Source of the DNA: Strigamia acuminata
Lineage: Eukaryota > Arthropoda > Chilopoda > Geophilomorpha > Linotaeniidae
Length of the DNA stretch: 64,000 nt
NCBI GenBank assembly: GCA_949358305.1
Contig: OX442314.1
Location: 2,235,087 to 2,299,086, forward strand
Direction: 5' to 3'
Shown: positions 53,061 to 63,627 of the stretch, in pieces
Layout: every line of letters begins with the position of its first letter
Position numbering within the stretch: the stretch's first letter is position 1
Made by a program: the position numbers and the translations under genes
Notes under the pieces: model-generated
The model's database searches: none
What the model saw: the letters and a program-made list of their open reading frames with translations, nothing else
What the model was told of the DNA's origin: nothing

Positions 53061-53105
53061 TTAATTTAATTTAATTTAATTTATTTTATTTAATTGAATT
53101 ATTTA
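53044..53105. repeat. TTTAA microsatellite
   Basis: A run of (TTTAA)n with slips, about 45 bp, directly after the RNase H relic. Confidence 0.8.
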
Positions 53106-53356
53106 GCAATCCACGTGAAAGAAAAATGTTAGACGATTACAGGACTTCCGTGACCAAATCGCTAGACCAGTTCGATCAGAAGCTGGGAGATGAGAAATTA
53201 AAAATGAAACGTGCACGTAGTGCAGCGAAGCAAAATTTTGAAAGGGCAACAGCGGACATAATCGGAAAGATGATTAACTCCGTTAACAGGAAAGACCAAA
53301 AAATGCGTGAAAAACTTGACCCTGCGGACAACGCAGGTACTAGTGGGTCCAATTAA
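53106..53356 (+). CDS. Unrecognised coiled-coil exon, paralogue of 40,145-40,346
   Basis: Opens after ATTTAG as NPRERKMLDDYRTSVTKSLD, continues QFDQKLGDEKLKMKR and ends DNAGTSGSN then a stop. Charged and helical throughout. The pattern around SL..[FY]DQK matches exon 2 of the 40-kb gene. No first exon is identified upstream; the RNase H relic occupies that place, so this copy may be truncated. An internal ATG (MLDDYRTS) could also serve as a start. Confidence 0.4.
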
Positions 53357-53699
53357 CGACAACGATTAGACACACAATGATGGCTATAATACTTTATGGC
53401 CTGAATTCATCTCATCCATTCACGTAACAACCCAATACAAGCACAGTCAGGAGAAATTGTGGAAATAGTCAAGAGAAAGATATAAAAGGATTCCAATAAG
53501 AGACAATAAAAAGTTGGATATTAACCAAACTGAACACACAAGAAACGAAAGCCACTCTCCACCATGTTGTTGTCTTCCAACAGCAAAAACATTTTCTTGC
53601 ATTTGTTAATCTTAGGTTAATCTTAGGATTTTTGCATTCAAAATGTGTTAACCATTTCTAGACACCAGATGACGCTGTAAATTGCATTCCCTTTTCAAA

Positions 53700-54130
53700 A
53701 TGGCCAGTATGAGAAGAGGTAAGTTTGGACCTTCTACTAAAAAAAAAATTAGAGATTTTATCTCAGGATTACCGCCCGATGTAAAATTAAGCCTCGTCAG
53801 AGAAATGTCCAGCACATCTTTTCAAACAAATGACGCAGACGGTTTGTATATAATTTTAAAAAATATAACATGTAATTTATATACATTTTTTTTTTAGAAG
53901 CAGTACAGAAAATCATGAAAATAGTAGCAAATTTTGGGCACATACTCCGTCGTAACCGTATGAAGCGAGTGTTCATACTCAAATATTTAGAGAATCTGGG
54001 AGGAAAGATCAAGGCTATTGACCTAAAAAAGAAAAGCAAAGACCAATTGAAAAAAATATTAATTGGCTACAGGAAGCTAAAGCTGATTACAAAAAACGAT
54101 CAAAAAGACAGCAAAAGCAAACGATGCTGA
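53700..54130 (+). CDS. Unrecognised small basic two-exon gene (124 aa)
   Basis: Exon 1, 53,700-53,841: MASMRRGKFGPSTKKKIRDF, ISGLPPDVKLSLVREM, then donor GACG|GTTTGT. The 56-bp intron ends TTTTTTTTTAG. Exon 2, 53,898-54,130, continues in frame as EAVQKIMKIVANFGHILRRN, ends KSKRC and a stop. The total, 375 bp, is a multiple of three. The product is Lys/Arg-rich, mostly helical, without signal peptide or membrane segment. A broken copy of exon 2 is at 37.7-38.1 kb, and exon 1 resembles the one at 48,895. It could be a nucleic-acid-binding protein by charge alone; nothing more can be said. Confidence 0.5.
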
Positions 54131-54299
54131 TTGCACTGCCACAAGTGAGGTTGCTAAAGAAATCACGCGGAAAACAACAGAAGCAAGGGGCCACCAACAC
54201 GCTCCTGTCCGTAAAGGGCAAAATGTGTACGAGCAAACGACCGATTAAATAGGCGTCCAGCTGCATCAAGATCTAAGTGCGGTCAAACTTCCTGCCGTA

Positions 54300-54628
54300 G
54301 GCATCGCAAGCTCAAAACTAACACAGAAACGCAGGCGGTAAATGGTCAAACGAACATCATGTTTTCACAGCAACCGTTGATTGCGCAGGGCAACGTGGCG
54401 GTGCCACAGCAGCCGTTGGCATGGCCTTCAGAGGGGAACATTACGGTACCGCAACAGCTTTTGCCGTGGCCTGCATAGGGCAACATTATGGTTCCGCCGT
54501 TGCCGTGGCCTGCACAGGGCAACATTAGGGAACAGGTTTATCCTAGGTTGTCTCCTGGAAGAAGAAAGGCAAGTTTCAGCAAGATCAAGCACTCATTACA
54601 GATGAAATCCGTCGCAGACAAGTTGTAG
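54300..54628 (+). pseudogene. Reading frame with QQPLxWPxxGNI repeats, interrupted by a stop
   Basis: One frame gives four imperfect repeats of a unit of about 13 residues (IAQGNVAVPQQPLAWPSEGN, ITVPQQLLPWPA-stop-GNI, MVPPLPWPAQGNI) and ends in a basic tail (GRRKASFSKIKHSLQMKS). A single in-frame TAG sits between repeats 2 and 3. It could be a decayed C-terminal exon of the preceding gene or an independent repeat-containing relic. Confidence 0.4.
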
Positions 54629-54639
54629 GCATAATTAAT

Positions 54640-55540
54640 TTCTGTTCAGAAAAACATCAAAAATGTTAATTTTTGTTCTAAGAAACATAACGAACGTTGG
54701 CCTTATGTATAAGGTTCCTTTTGCACCTTCCTTCACCATATGTATACAATTAAGTGATTGTCAGGACTCCTCCCTGACAACCGCTCAAATAAATCAGTTG
54801 CAACCCAAAATCAGTAGATACAGAAGATACAATGTCAAGTTGTTAGCAACAGAATCAAAATCAAAAGCCTATATTAGGCTTAGTAAGAGATAGATAGGTA
54901 GGTATAGGTAGAGAATAGAGATAGAAGAAAATACCACACTGACTACTTTTCTACAGTAAATTGCACAAGGAAAGAATGTATCAAGACAGAAGAAAGCTTG
55001 AAAACAAATTGCACAACTTTCTAATATTTAGTGCGTCAATACAACAAATTCAAAGGTGTTTACCTTATAAAAAGGAATTGCACAAATCTGGTGTACTAGA
55101 AGCAAGGTCCGCAAGGTTAGATAATTAGCGAAGGAGTAAAATAGATAAGCAGATAGGAGAAGAGAATAAGAAAATAAGAGAATAAGAGAATAAAGAGAAT
55201 TAAGAGAATTCTTAATCGTGGAATATCATTCTTGTGACTCGTATCCGAGGTAACACGGTAACATGGTATCATTCATCGGGTTCACATAAGATAAAATTTA
55301 GGGACAGACTGTTTGAAACAGCTGACTCTACGGATAATACCTTTGTACACGTATTTGGTAGTGGTATGTGTGTGTATGTGTATGTGTGTTGGTAATCGTG
55401 ATGGCAATATACAAGTATCGGTAGTGTAATAAGTAGCAACCCTCTGAAAAAATGTATCCTAAATATATAAATTTTTATGTGATTTAGAACGCAGAAGTCA
55501 CATGCTGTTGAGAGTGTTGCTCATCAAAGGCACGAATTTA
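54640..55540. other. Intergenic
   Basis: No supported gene. AATAAGAG iterations occur near 55,165-55,205 and GTATGT iterations near 55,365-55,395. Confidence 0.4.
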
Positions 55541-55740
55541 ATTCACAGTTGGAACACTTCAAAAAGCTATCGTACCAGAAATTTCTCGCACAAATAATTA
55601 CAAGCACATTTTGAACAGCAATTTTTTAGAAAGACCAGGAAAGGTTTCTTCAAAGAAGTCACCTATGGACATTGAAAAGCAAATGTTGCAATTGATGCTA
55701 ATGTTGCTATCATTGAAGTTAACAAATGGAGATAAGTGAG
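55541..55740 (+). pseudogene. Fragment related to the 32,847 gene and the duplication exons
   Basis: CACAGTTGGAACACTTCAAA and AAGCTATCGT match the end of exon 1 at 32.9 kb exactly. Farther on, AATTTTTTTAGAAAG-like sequence echoes exon 2 at 42.4 kb. No ATG or long frame remains. Confidence 0.45.
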
Positions 55741-55792
55741 AAGGACGGACGGCAGAGCAAAGAAGGGCATGCATTTTCTACATTTATATTTT

Positions 55793-55978
55793 CGGATTAG
55801 TTCACTTTAGCGACGCCTGTTTAAGCTGTAAAGTGCTTAGATGCAGTTATGTTAGTTCGTTAGTTTATGTTAGTATAGGTTAGTATAGGTTATTATAGGT
55901 TAGTTCAGGTTAGTTTGGGTTAGTTTAGGTTGAAAAACGGCATCGCTATAACGGTTGTCACTAAAGTAAACCATATCC
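55793..55978. repeat. Imperfect inverted repeat with TTAGTWTAGG iterations
   Basis: The left end GGATTAGTTCACTTTAGCGA and right end TCACTAAAGTAAACCATATCC are imperfect inverted repeats. Between them, eight or so TTAG-type decamers (GTTAGTATAG, GTTAGTTTAG) lie in tandem at 55,850-55,930. MITE-like, but the target duplication is unclear. Confidence 0.45.
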
Positions 55979-57330
55979 GTTATTTTTCCTTATAACCACA
56001 TACAAGAAGAAAAAAGGAAGAAACCACCTACCCCCACCCTACCCACATACTAATAAAATTTACAATTCAAGTGTTTGACAGAACTGTACAGTAATTACAA
56101 AATAGTACGGAGTATTAATGTTTCCATTTTTTTAAATGTGCAGTCTAACTGCAACACGGAACACGGGTCCCACGAGGAGATACAACTCGTATCACACGAA
56201 TCCTCCCACCATTATTTCCAATAAAAGTCAAGCAATAGTCATGCTAATAATGCAGCAAGCAATAAGTGATTTAATATATTCATCATCATTTATGTATGTG
56301 ATTATTTCTGTAGGAATTATTTGAAACAGATTGAAGAAAGTAAGCAAGAATCGTCCGGGACACGTAATCGTCGCTCACGGACAGGATAGGTAATCGTGAC
56401 ACAACTGCACTGTATTATGCTAACTTGCATTATTGCTGGATTCACAAATCGAGAAATCATAAATACATCGACCTCAGATTTCAACATGTCTTAAAATATA
56501 TTTGTGGAAACCCACTATTACTATGTTTACATGCACAACTGGCAACAGAATTATTCGGATTAATCGAGGATTAATCGAGGATTATTCGAGTAGTGAATAA
56601 TCTCTCGACCATCAGTTAATAAAGATACATTTGAATTTGAATTTTGTTTTGTCTTGTGCGTTTTTTTTTGTCAATTTGTCATTCTCAAGTAGAGGAAAAG
56701 TGCTTCAGTAATCATCTTTCATACACCAAAATGAGCAAGAAGGATTCAAAGATAGATATAAGAGGGTATTGGCAAACTCATCCAAGACGACCCAAAAGAA
56801 AGAAACTGCAACAGTCCACTCGCCTATTTGTTGAACAACAGAATTCTTCCAAGACATGGGCTTGAGAAGAGAACCCGTAACCACTTTGACTATCTCTACA
56901 GACACAGACAAACTGAAAAAACCTTGTTTGAAAAATTGTGGAAAAAAATGTTAAAATTTTTTTTGTCTTAAATAAAATCAAGACCAGAAAATTCTCAGTT
57001 GTATGAAATTGTAAAACCATCGTGCATGTGTGTTCATTGCGGTCCTCCATAATGGAAGACCGCTCCATACACGTTAGGTTGAAATACAATATTGGCGCAG
57101 TCGCCTGGATCTGGCCTGTGCAGCCTAAAACCTGGAGATGCGACACAAGCTTGAACTCTGCTAATGCTAAATTCGGTGAACGTTTTTTGAGACCAATTGT
57201 AAATTGAAACCTAGGATACACGTGTATTTCCTTTTTTGAAACATAAACTTGTTGGCATTGGTGGCTCGTCAGTATTTTAATTGACAAATTTGTTACTTTG
57301 AATTAGTGAACAAAAAATGATTTTATTTGA
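55979..57330. other. Intergenic, weak ORFs only
   Basis: A 44-codon basic frame at 56,731-56,865 (MSKKDSKIDIRGYWQTHP...) and a 169-codon minus-strand frame at 56,778-57,287 overlap. Neither has known motifs. Three GATTAATCGAG units lie near 56,560-56,590. Confidence 0.3.
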
Positions 57331-57353
57331 TTTAGACGAGACAATTTTTTAAT

Positions 57354-57788
57354 TTGGACTTGACAGATGATGAGAATAATACACATCCCACATCCTTTAG
57401 CTTTCTATATTCTACTTTCCTTGGGATTTTTCTAAATTTAGAGTTCTATACCCTTTTATACCCTCGGTTTTATCGTTATGCATGGTTAGTAGTTCCTCGT
57501 CACCTTTCTGCTGTGTGCAGAACACAATTAAGAATAAGGGAAAGCTCGGTCGCAATACCATTGAATGATTGGAAAATAAAACAAAAGGATAATTTATCAA
57601 CACAATTGGCAGATTTTCGTAAATGTTGTCAAGGTAGGGAGAAAAAGATAATACACAATTGGCAGATTAAATACAACAAAAACAAAAAACAGTTCATACA
57701 ACGCCTAACATCTAAGACGACAAACAAATTGGGTTCTAAGAGGAAAATTGGAGTCCCACACCAAACAAGAGAGATTAGATTCCATTGA
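57354..57788 (+). CDS. Hypothetical basic protein or exon
   Basis: A 144-codon frame. The part after a possible acceptor at about 57,520 (GTGTGCAG|AACACA) reads TQLRIRESSVAIPLNDWKIK and continues Lys/Gln-rich with KKQFIQRLTSKTTNKLGSK. In composition it resembles the small basic genes upstream. No homology is recognised. Confidence 0.25.
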   Translation: MDLTDDENNTHPTSFSFLYSTFLGIFLNLEFYTLLYPRFYRYAWLVVPRHLSAVCRTQLRIRESSVAIPLNDWKIKQKDNLSTQLADFRKCCQGREKKIIHNWQIKYNKNKKQFIQRLTSKTTNKLGSKRKIGVPHQTREIRFH

Positions 57789-57879
57789 AGAACATTCAAA
57801 TAAATTTGCAGCTAAAAACTCATTAGCCAACCAGTAAGCAACAAGTATAGACAAATAAAGGAGGGCGGGGCGTCTGAAA

Positions 57880-58314
57880 AGCAACTAACAGTTGTTGCAA
57901 GAAAAATTCAAACAAATTGGAGAGCAGCTATCACACACAAGACAGCTTGTTTGGGGCACTTTGTAAGCTCCATAGTTGTACAAGAAAAGAAGGCTTTGCA
58001 AATTTCCGTCAAAGGAATAAATTAATGAAGACGCCATTTTAATGCAATTTATCGGCGGAATAAACGACGACAAGTTGCGTTTACGTTTGTTGGAGGAAGA
58101 AAGTTTGGATTTGGCGAAAGCCATCCAGTTGGCACAGCTAATATATAAAAAACAGGAAGATAACGAGCTTGACAGGTTGTCCCACGATATCGAAAAATTG
58201 CAGCCGACCACGTCTTCGGACGTGTATCGAATGGAAGAAAATCCTCAGCAGTACCTGCCAGCTTTTTCACGAGGCAGAGGATATCCAGCAACGCCTATGG
58301 TCGTCCAAACATGA
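57880..58314 (+). pseudogene. Gypsy Gag relic
   Basis: The clearest segment reads MQFIGGINDDKLRLRLLEEE, SLDLAKAIQLAQLIYK. This is the 'F..GL.D..LR..LL....L.L..A...A' pattern at the end of the Gypsy Gag capsid core. It ends in a short Arg/Gly patch (FSRGRGYP). The upstream capsid part is degraded. Confidence 0.55.
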
Positions 58315-59685
58315 CGATTGATCAATTGAGTGGCAAGTCTAAGTGATGCGGCGGGGACCACAAAGTAGTAAAATGCAAAGTGTTATCCCGGACTCATCTA
58401 GATAAAGGAAGACCGGAACGTTCATTTAACACACTAACCCCGAAAGGTCAACAGTCGAGACTTTTGGGACAAAAAAAAATGACAAAATCAGACCAATATA
58501 GGAAAAAAAACCTGCCCAAGGAAGCAACCATTCGGCATGTGTCGCCATGTCGGAACGGACTCAATTTACCTTTGAGCAAACAACCCACTTAATAGACCGT
58601 GTGATAGAAGCTTTTGTAATCATTATAATTTTGGCATTATATTTTTGGCACTGCGCACTTTCGAGTAGTCAGCCCAGCCAAAGGAGGTTCACCGTCAGAA
58701 GCATTAACTTCCATCTGTCTAAAATCATAGAGGAAAATGTGAATATTCACCAACATTAACGTCCATAAGAAACCCACGAGTACAAAATTTTCGCAGACTA
58801 ATAATTTTTTCTTTCATTTTGAGCAACCATCAGGAGAGGAAGTGCACCAGGTCTAATTGCATTTGGAGTTGTGTCTTAATTATGCCAACTATTATTTTAC
58901 ATTACACAATGCACAATGCAAGGCAACAGCATTTACTGCAAGCATTGCACATCAAGACTCCATCAATCAAATTCAATCAGTGAATGAAAGTGGAAGTGGT
59001 TAAAGTGGAATAAGGAAGATAGATTCAGGTCAACAATGAGTAAATGGACCTACACTGGACTATCTGGTCATTTCTCTATCAATTTTGTCAGGATAAGTAC
59101 CTTTGCATGTTTGACTGCTTTTTTGGCAATAGGAAGCCAACAATTCAACAGTTTATCAGCATTGAGAATGACTCCCAAGGTTTGGGAAACAGTCACAATT
59201 CAAATTCACGTTAGGCCTATAAAATGGAATCCTAAATTCGAACTTCAATGAAATCAAATGTCCAGGCATTCTTCGACTGAAAAGCAACACAAGAATATTG
59301 ATTGCTATTTTAGTAATTTAGTTGCAATACAGCCATCTTCACGGAACAGGAAAAAAAATTAGTTTTGCAAAGGAAATAGTTCCAAAGGAAATAGTTTGAA
59401 TAGCCCAAGACAAAACCTTGACCACAGACAAGTTGATTGTGTCATTACAATTCAAGGCTTAAAATGGAATCCAAAAATTCAACATGGAGACAGAAAATGC
59501 AACGTAAATCAAACCATCCAAAGTTAATCCAGTTAATCCTTGGACATGTCGACATCAAATTCTTCAGAAATACCGATGGAAAAACGAATGAAAATTACAA
59601 AAAATATCGAACCGAACATGCAAAAGAGAAAACAAAACGAAGGATGAAAGCGACAAAGCGCGAAATGGAATGTAGTACTTATACT
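58315..59685. other. Intergenic with a diverged third copy of the duplication end
   Basis: From about 59,560 the DNA resembles 36,230-36,430 and 43,770-43,960 (ACCGAACATGCAAAAGAGAA, AGCGCGAAATGGAATG). It is then interrupted by the MITE at 59,688 and resumes after it. No protein-coding gene is supported. Confidence 0.4.
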
Positions 59686-59687
59686 TA

Positions 59688-60008
59688 CCGTACTGCCTCG
59701 ATTTAACGCCGGGGCGTTTATTCATTTTTTCTAGTTGACCCCCCCGGCGTTCATTCAAAGCCCGGCGATTATTCGCGCCGGGCGTCTACCCGAAAAAAAA
59801 AATTGGAAAGCCACTCATTGCTAGCTATTCTTCGATGTTTCGACCAAAAGACCTCTCAAAACGTTTAAAAAACGTTTCAACCCGGCGTTTAAACAAACCC
59901 GGCGTTCATTTAAGGCCGGCGTTTATTGCCATTTCGTCCTCAGTTTGCCCGGCGCTTAATCAGGAGCCGGCGTTTAGATACGACCGGCGTTAAATCGAGG
60001 CAGTACGG
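59688..60008. mobile_element. TA-flanked MITE, 321 bp, with 25-bp perfect TIRs
   Basis: Perfect 25-bp inverted ends starting CCGTACTGCCTCGATTTAAC and extending into GCCGG, flanked by TA on both sides (59,686-59,687 and 60,009-60,010). This suggests a Tc1/mariner-type insertion. The interior contains at least nine versions of the terminal motif CCGGCGTTTA in both orientations. It has no ORF and sits inside a diverged copy of the segmental duplication. Confidence 0.85.
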
Positions 60009-60010
60009 TA

Positions 60011-61085
60011 ACCACGTGACTGTTGCTATGCCAACGAAAAAGCAGCGCTATTGGTAGCAATCATGATAGTTAATAACACTTGTTCCCACCAGAGCGGCGC
60101 TGCAACTAATTAGAATTTTCACATTCATAAATAATGAATTAAAATTTTACCGCAATGAATTTTAGACAACTGTTGGAATTATTTATCCTTACCGAGTCGT
60201 CAAAATTTGTGTTCTGGGATTCAATCTGGACGGAGAAAATTGGATTTTAAATGATTAATTCGTGTGTTTATTTATACATTATGGAGTTAGTGAAAATTTG
60301 AACGATTTTATTTTATTTAACTTACCAATTGATGTTTTTTGTTGGTCTTTTAATTGATGATGTGGGATTAACTGGTTGATGGAGATTGTCTAAACGCGGG
60401 AATGACATTTTAAAAGGAGCCCGATGTCTCGCCGCCGTCGCCATTATGATTTTACATCCGGGTAGCAAAGTCCGTGCATCTAGTGGCGGAATATCAAAGT
60501 ATTAATCAATTTTTGGGAAAGAATTGCCAAAAAAATAATACCGGTAATAATAAACTAAATAAATAAAAATAAAATAAAATAAAATAAAATAAAAGATGAA
60601 GCCAACCAGGCGAAGATTTTTCACAATCTTTGGTCTTGATCCTACACCATTTTAACAAGTGAACAAAACATTCTTCTCAGTGAGGTTGCATATCTCACGT
60701 GAAACGCACCTGGTTAAATGAATAAATTAATTACATTAAATTATTTATATTAAATTGCGACAGAAGATAAAAGTCGAGCATTGCTTTGGTGAGTGGTTCG
60801 GCAAAGAGTCGCAGAGAGGAAACCATTCGTAGCATCGTAAATTTGCTTTATAAATCTGCTGTTTTCCGTTTCCGTTTTCATTTGCCCTCAAAACCGTCAA
60901 CGCCATTCGTTTTCCCACCCTTGGTTATCCCTAAATCCAAATTTTGAAGGTGATGTGAGAGATGGCCCATAAAGTAAAATTGTTCCAGGAATTGTGATAA
61001 AAAATATTTTTAAAAATCAAATTGAAATGCATGAATGCACCAATAAAAACATATTAAACAGTTTTGAATTTAAGAATACGGGAAT
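60011..61085. other. Intergenic
   Basis: The first 100 bp complete the diverged duplication copy (CTATTGGTAGCAATCATGAT). An AAAAT microsatellite lies at 60,560-60,595. No gene is supported. Confidence 0.4.
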
Positions 61086-61089
61086 ATGC

Positions 61090-61285
61090 ACACAAATAAA
61101 TAGCACTTGAATTGTTTTCTCTGGTGTGGGTTAATAAATGTTTATTTAAATCCTCACTTCGAGTTGAAGAGAAGGCACACAAATGGCAATTACATGCTTT
61201 TTCTCTGGTATGAACTTTTAAATGAATTTTCAAATTCCCATTCCATTTTTAAGATAAAGCACAAGTTTGTCGTGTGTCGCTCACC
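61090..61285 (-). pseudogene. C2H2 zinc-finger relic (2 decayed fingers)
   Basis: The minus strand reads NGNLKIHLKVHTREKACNCH, LCAFSSTRSEDLNKHLLTHT, then frame-shifts before a third finger. Cys/His spacing (CxxC..HxxxH) and an HTxEK linker are visible, but a stop precedes the first finger and the last linker is shifted. Together with the fingers at 61,463-61,688 it derives from one zinc-finger gene. Confidence 0.7.
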
Positions 61286-61462
61286 ATAAAAAATTGGAAA
61301 TGAAACGAGAAAAATATACAAAAACAGCAAATAGCAGATTCAGGTTTTGATTTCTGGATTAAACAAATTGAAGCAAAATTTTTGGTTTGAAAGCAAAAAC
61401 AAAATGTTATTTGAAATAAAATTTGAATTACAGAATTATGAACTTAATGAACAATGTAATTT

Positions 61463-61688
61463 TTACTTTGCATGTTTTGTTAAATGTTTTTTAAATTTAT
61501 CATTTTGACCACTAGAATAATCACACAAATGGCACTTGAATGGTTTTTCGCCTGTATGGATTACTAAATGTTTTCTTAAATTTCCACTTTGAATGCAGGA
61601 ATAATCACACAAATGGCACTTGAATGGTTTTTCTCCAGAATGGGTTAATAAATGTCTTTTTAGATGTCCACTTTCACTACTACCAAAG
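61463..61688 (-). pseudogene. C2H2 zinc-finger exon, 3' end with 2.5 fingers
   Basis: The minus-strand frame is open: half a finger (GHLKRHLLTHSGEKPFK), one canonical finger (CHLCDYSCIQSGNLRKHLVI followed by H), an HTGEKPFK linker, and a last finger CHLCDYSSGQNDKFKKHLTK followed by H. A stop comes soon after. The fingers fit CX2CX12HX3H. Upstream, the frame runs into unrelated DNA and the Harbinger MITE, so the gene is truncated. It was probably a DNA-binding nuclear protein. Confidence 0.75.
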
Positions 61689-61746
61689 TACCAAACGTGT
61701 GTGGGCCGTGTGCATTAAGCAACTGAAGTTGACGTGAATTTTGTTA

Positions 61747-62292
61747 GGGGCCGTCCATAAATTACGTAACGCTGATTTTACGATTTTTAGACCCCCTCCC
61801 CCCCCTTGTAACAAGGTCGTAACAAATCCACAAACCCCCCCTAGAATATTAATATTACGTAACAAAACTCACTACCCCCCCCCCCCAAAAAAAAAATTTG
61901 ATACAAGCTTATACTACAAAATTTTACACAAATTTAAAATTTTTTACAAAAATTTCAAATTTTTTTTACAAAAATTTCAAAATTTTTTTACAAAAATTTC
62001 AAAATTTTTTTACAAAAATTTCAAAATTTTTTTACAAAAATTTCAAAATTTTTTTACAAAAATTTCAAAATTTTTTTACAAAAATTTCAAAATTTTTTTA
62101 CAAAAATTTCAAAATTTTTTTACAAAAATTTCAAAAATTTTTTAAAAAATTTCAAAAATTTTCAAAAATGCTAAAATAAATTTTGTTACGTAACATTATT
62201 AAGACCCCCCTCCCTCCCCGTCGTAACAACCCGTAACAAAATTTGAAATCCCCTCCCCCCCTCCAGGCGTTACGTAATTTATGGACGGCCCC
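61747..62292. mobile_element. PIF/Harbinger-type MITE, 546 bp, TSD TTA
   Basis: Inverted ends GGGGCCGTCCATAAATTACG and its complement are flanked by TTA (61,744-61,746 and 62,293-62,295). A 3-bp TTA duplication and GGG..CCC ends are typical of PIF/Harbinger. Subterminal C-runs (CCCCCCTCCCC) and TCGTAACAA/TTACGTAACA motifs occur at both sides. The middle is a 22-bp tandem array. A truncated relative is at 9,161-9,269. Confidence 0.85.
61905..62160. repeat. 22-bp tandem array inside the MITE
   Basis: About ten near-identical copies of TTTTTTTACAAAAATTTCAA plus AA. This creates spurious Phe/Lys/Asn-rich frames on the plus strand. Confidence 0.95.
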
Positions 62293-62295
62293 TTA

Positions 62296-62808
62296 GACGG
62301 AGTAAAATCGCTAAGAGTACCGATAGGCATTCGTTCGCCTCTCGAATAGCCCGTGTTTAAAACTACGGTAATCACGTTTATGCCCGAATTGTGTGCACAA
62401 ATTCGTCGTGTTCCGCACGAAAAAAAATGCAAAATTTGCTTAAAAATGTGTGTAAAAAGCCGTAAGAAGGTCGTGTTCCGTGTTAGAATCCAATTACACT
62501 GACAAATTGACTCGAAACTGACGCCATTCTGTGGACAACAGCCATGTTGAACAGAGTTTGGGTTTTGTTGTTGCGGCATTGAGTGCATCAGTGGCGGCAT
62601 GAGGAGGACACGATCACCATCGATAACAGCGATTCTTGTTTTTTTGAGTGAAATTTTAAAATGAAAATTAATGTATTTTTAGAAAAACTGAGTAAATAAT
62701 TGTCGGATGTGTCTAAATTAATTTCGTAATGAAACAAATAACAATTATTTGATTAATAATTTTTTCAACCACAGTTATAATTACCATTTTTAAACCTGAA
62801 TTTTACTT
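62296..62808. other. Intergenic
   Basis: No recognised gene. The 133-codon minus-strand frame at 62,199-62,600 is partly within the MITE and has no known motif. Confidence 0.35.
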
Positions 62809-62813
62809 TTTAA

Positions 62814-62815
62814 CT

Positions 62816-62854
<39 letters not shown>

Positions 62855-62856
62855 TG
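62814..62856. repeat. TTTA microsatellite
   Basis: An uninterrupted (TTTA)n run of about 10 units. Confidence 0.95.
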
Positions 62857-63625
62857 CTATTCATTGGTCAGTTAGACAGCTAAAGGCTCGGAGAGATCTG
62901 TTGTTGAGGACCAATACACGAGTTCCACACCCAGCCCCATTGAACTACCAACGCCCCTATCAACACAGAAAACATAATCGAAATAATTTGTTATAATGTA
63001 ATGGAACAATGTTTGGAATAGAAAGATCGGATTTTGACAAACTTAAACGTTTCGATCCAATGTTGTTAGAAAAATACAATAAAAAATGTATTTTTTCGAT
63101 TTTTTCACCTCGCCTCGTGCTGATCGAGACCAAATTACGTGACAGATTATTGTTGAGCGTATCGTATTGTTTATAGCATAGTCATAAAATATCAGTTAAA
63201 CGAGCCAAACATCGTGGAAATGCACAAAACGCACATCGACTCTATTTTCTGCCGGGTGGAAAGTCAAGTTGTATTTGATAATTTGACACCCATGATCTTG
63301 ATTTTTAATTTTCGTATTATTTTTTGGAATAAAATATTAATTTACATACCGGTAATTATAATGTTTTTCTTTTGTCAATTTTTTTTTTATCTTGGAAAAG
63401 AAAAGTACTGCACTATAATAAAAAACTTGTTTATATTGAAAAATAAACTAATTCGTTTAAAATTGGCAAAAACTCAAATTGTACTACAGTACACAACTCG
63501 AATATCCTATTTATCGGAATTTTGTTTGAGCAGTCCCATTTAAGTGTCGTTCTAAACAAGTTTACAACCGCCAGACATCTTTACCATCCAAAGTAAACGT
63601 TGTGGATGTTATAGGGTTAAAATTA
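62857..63625. other. Intergenic
   Basis: A 109-codon plus-strand frame at 63,214-63,543 has one hydrophobic stretch (ILIYIPVIIMFFFCQFFFYL) but no family match. I do not call it a gene. Confidence 0.35.
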
Positions 63626-63627
63626 TA

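Noticed and set aside
56778-57287. 169-codon minus-strand frame
   Set aside because: No recognisable domain, composition like random AT-rich DNA, and a competing plus-strand frame.
61741-62179. Phe/Lys-rich frames of 134 and 93 codons
   Set aside because: They lie within the MITE and its 22-bp tandem array.
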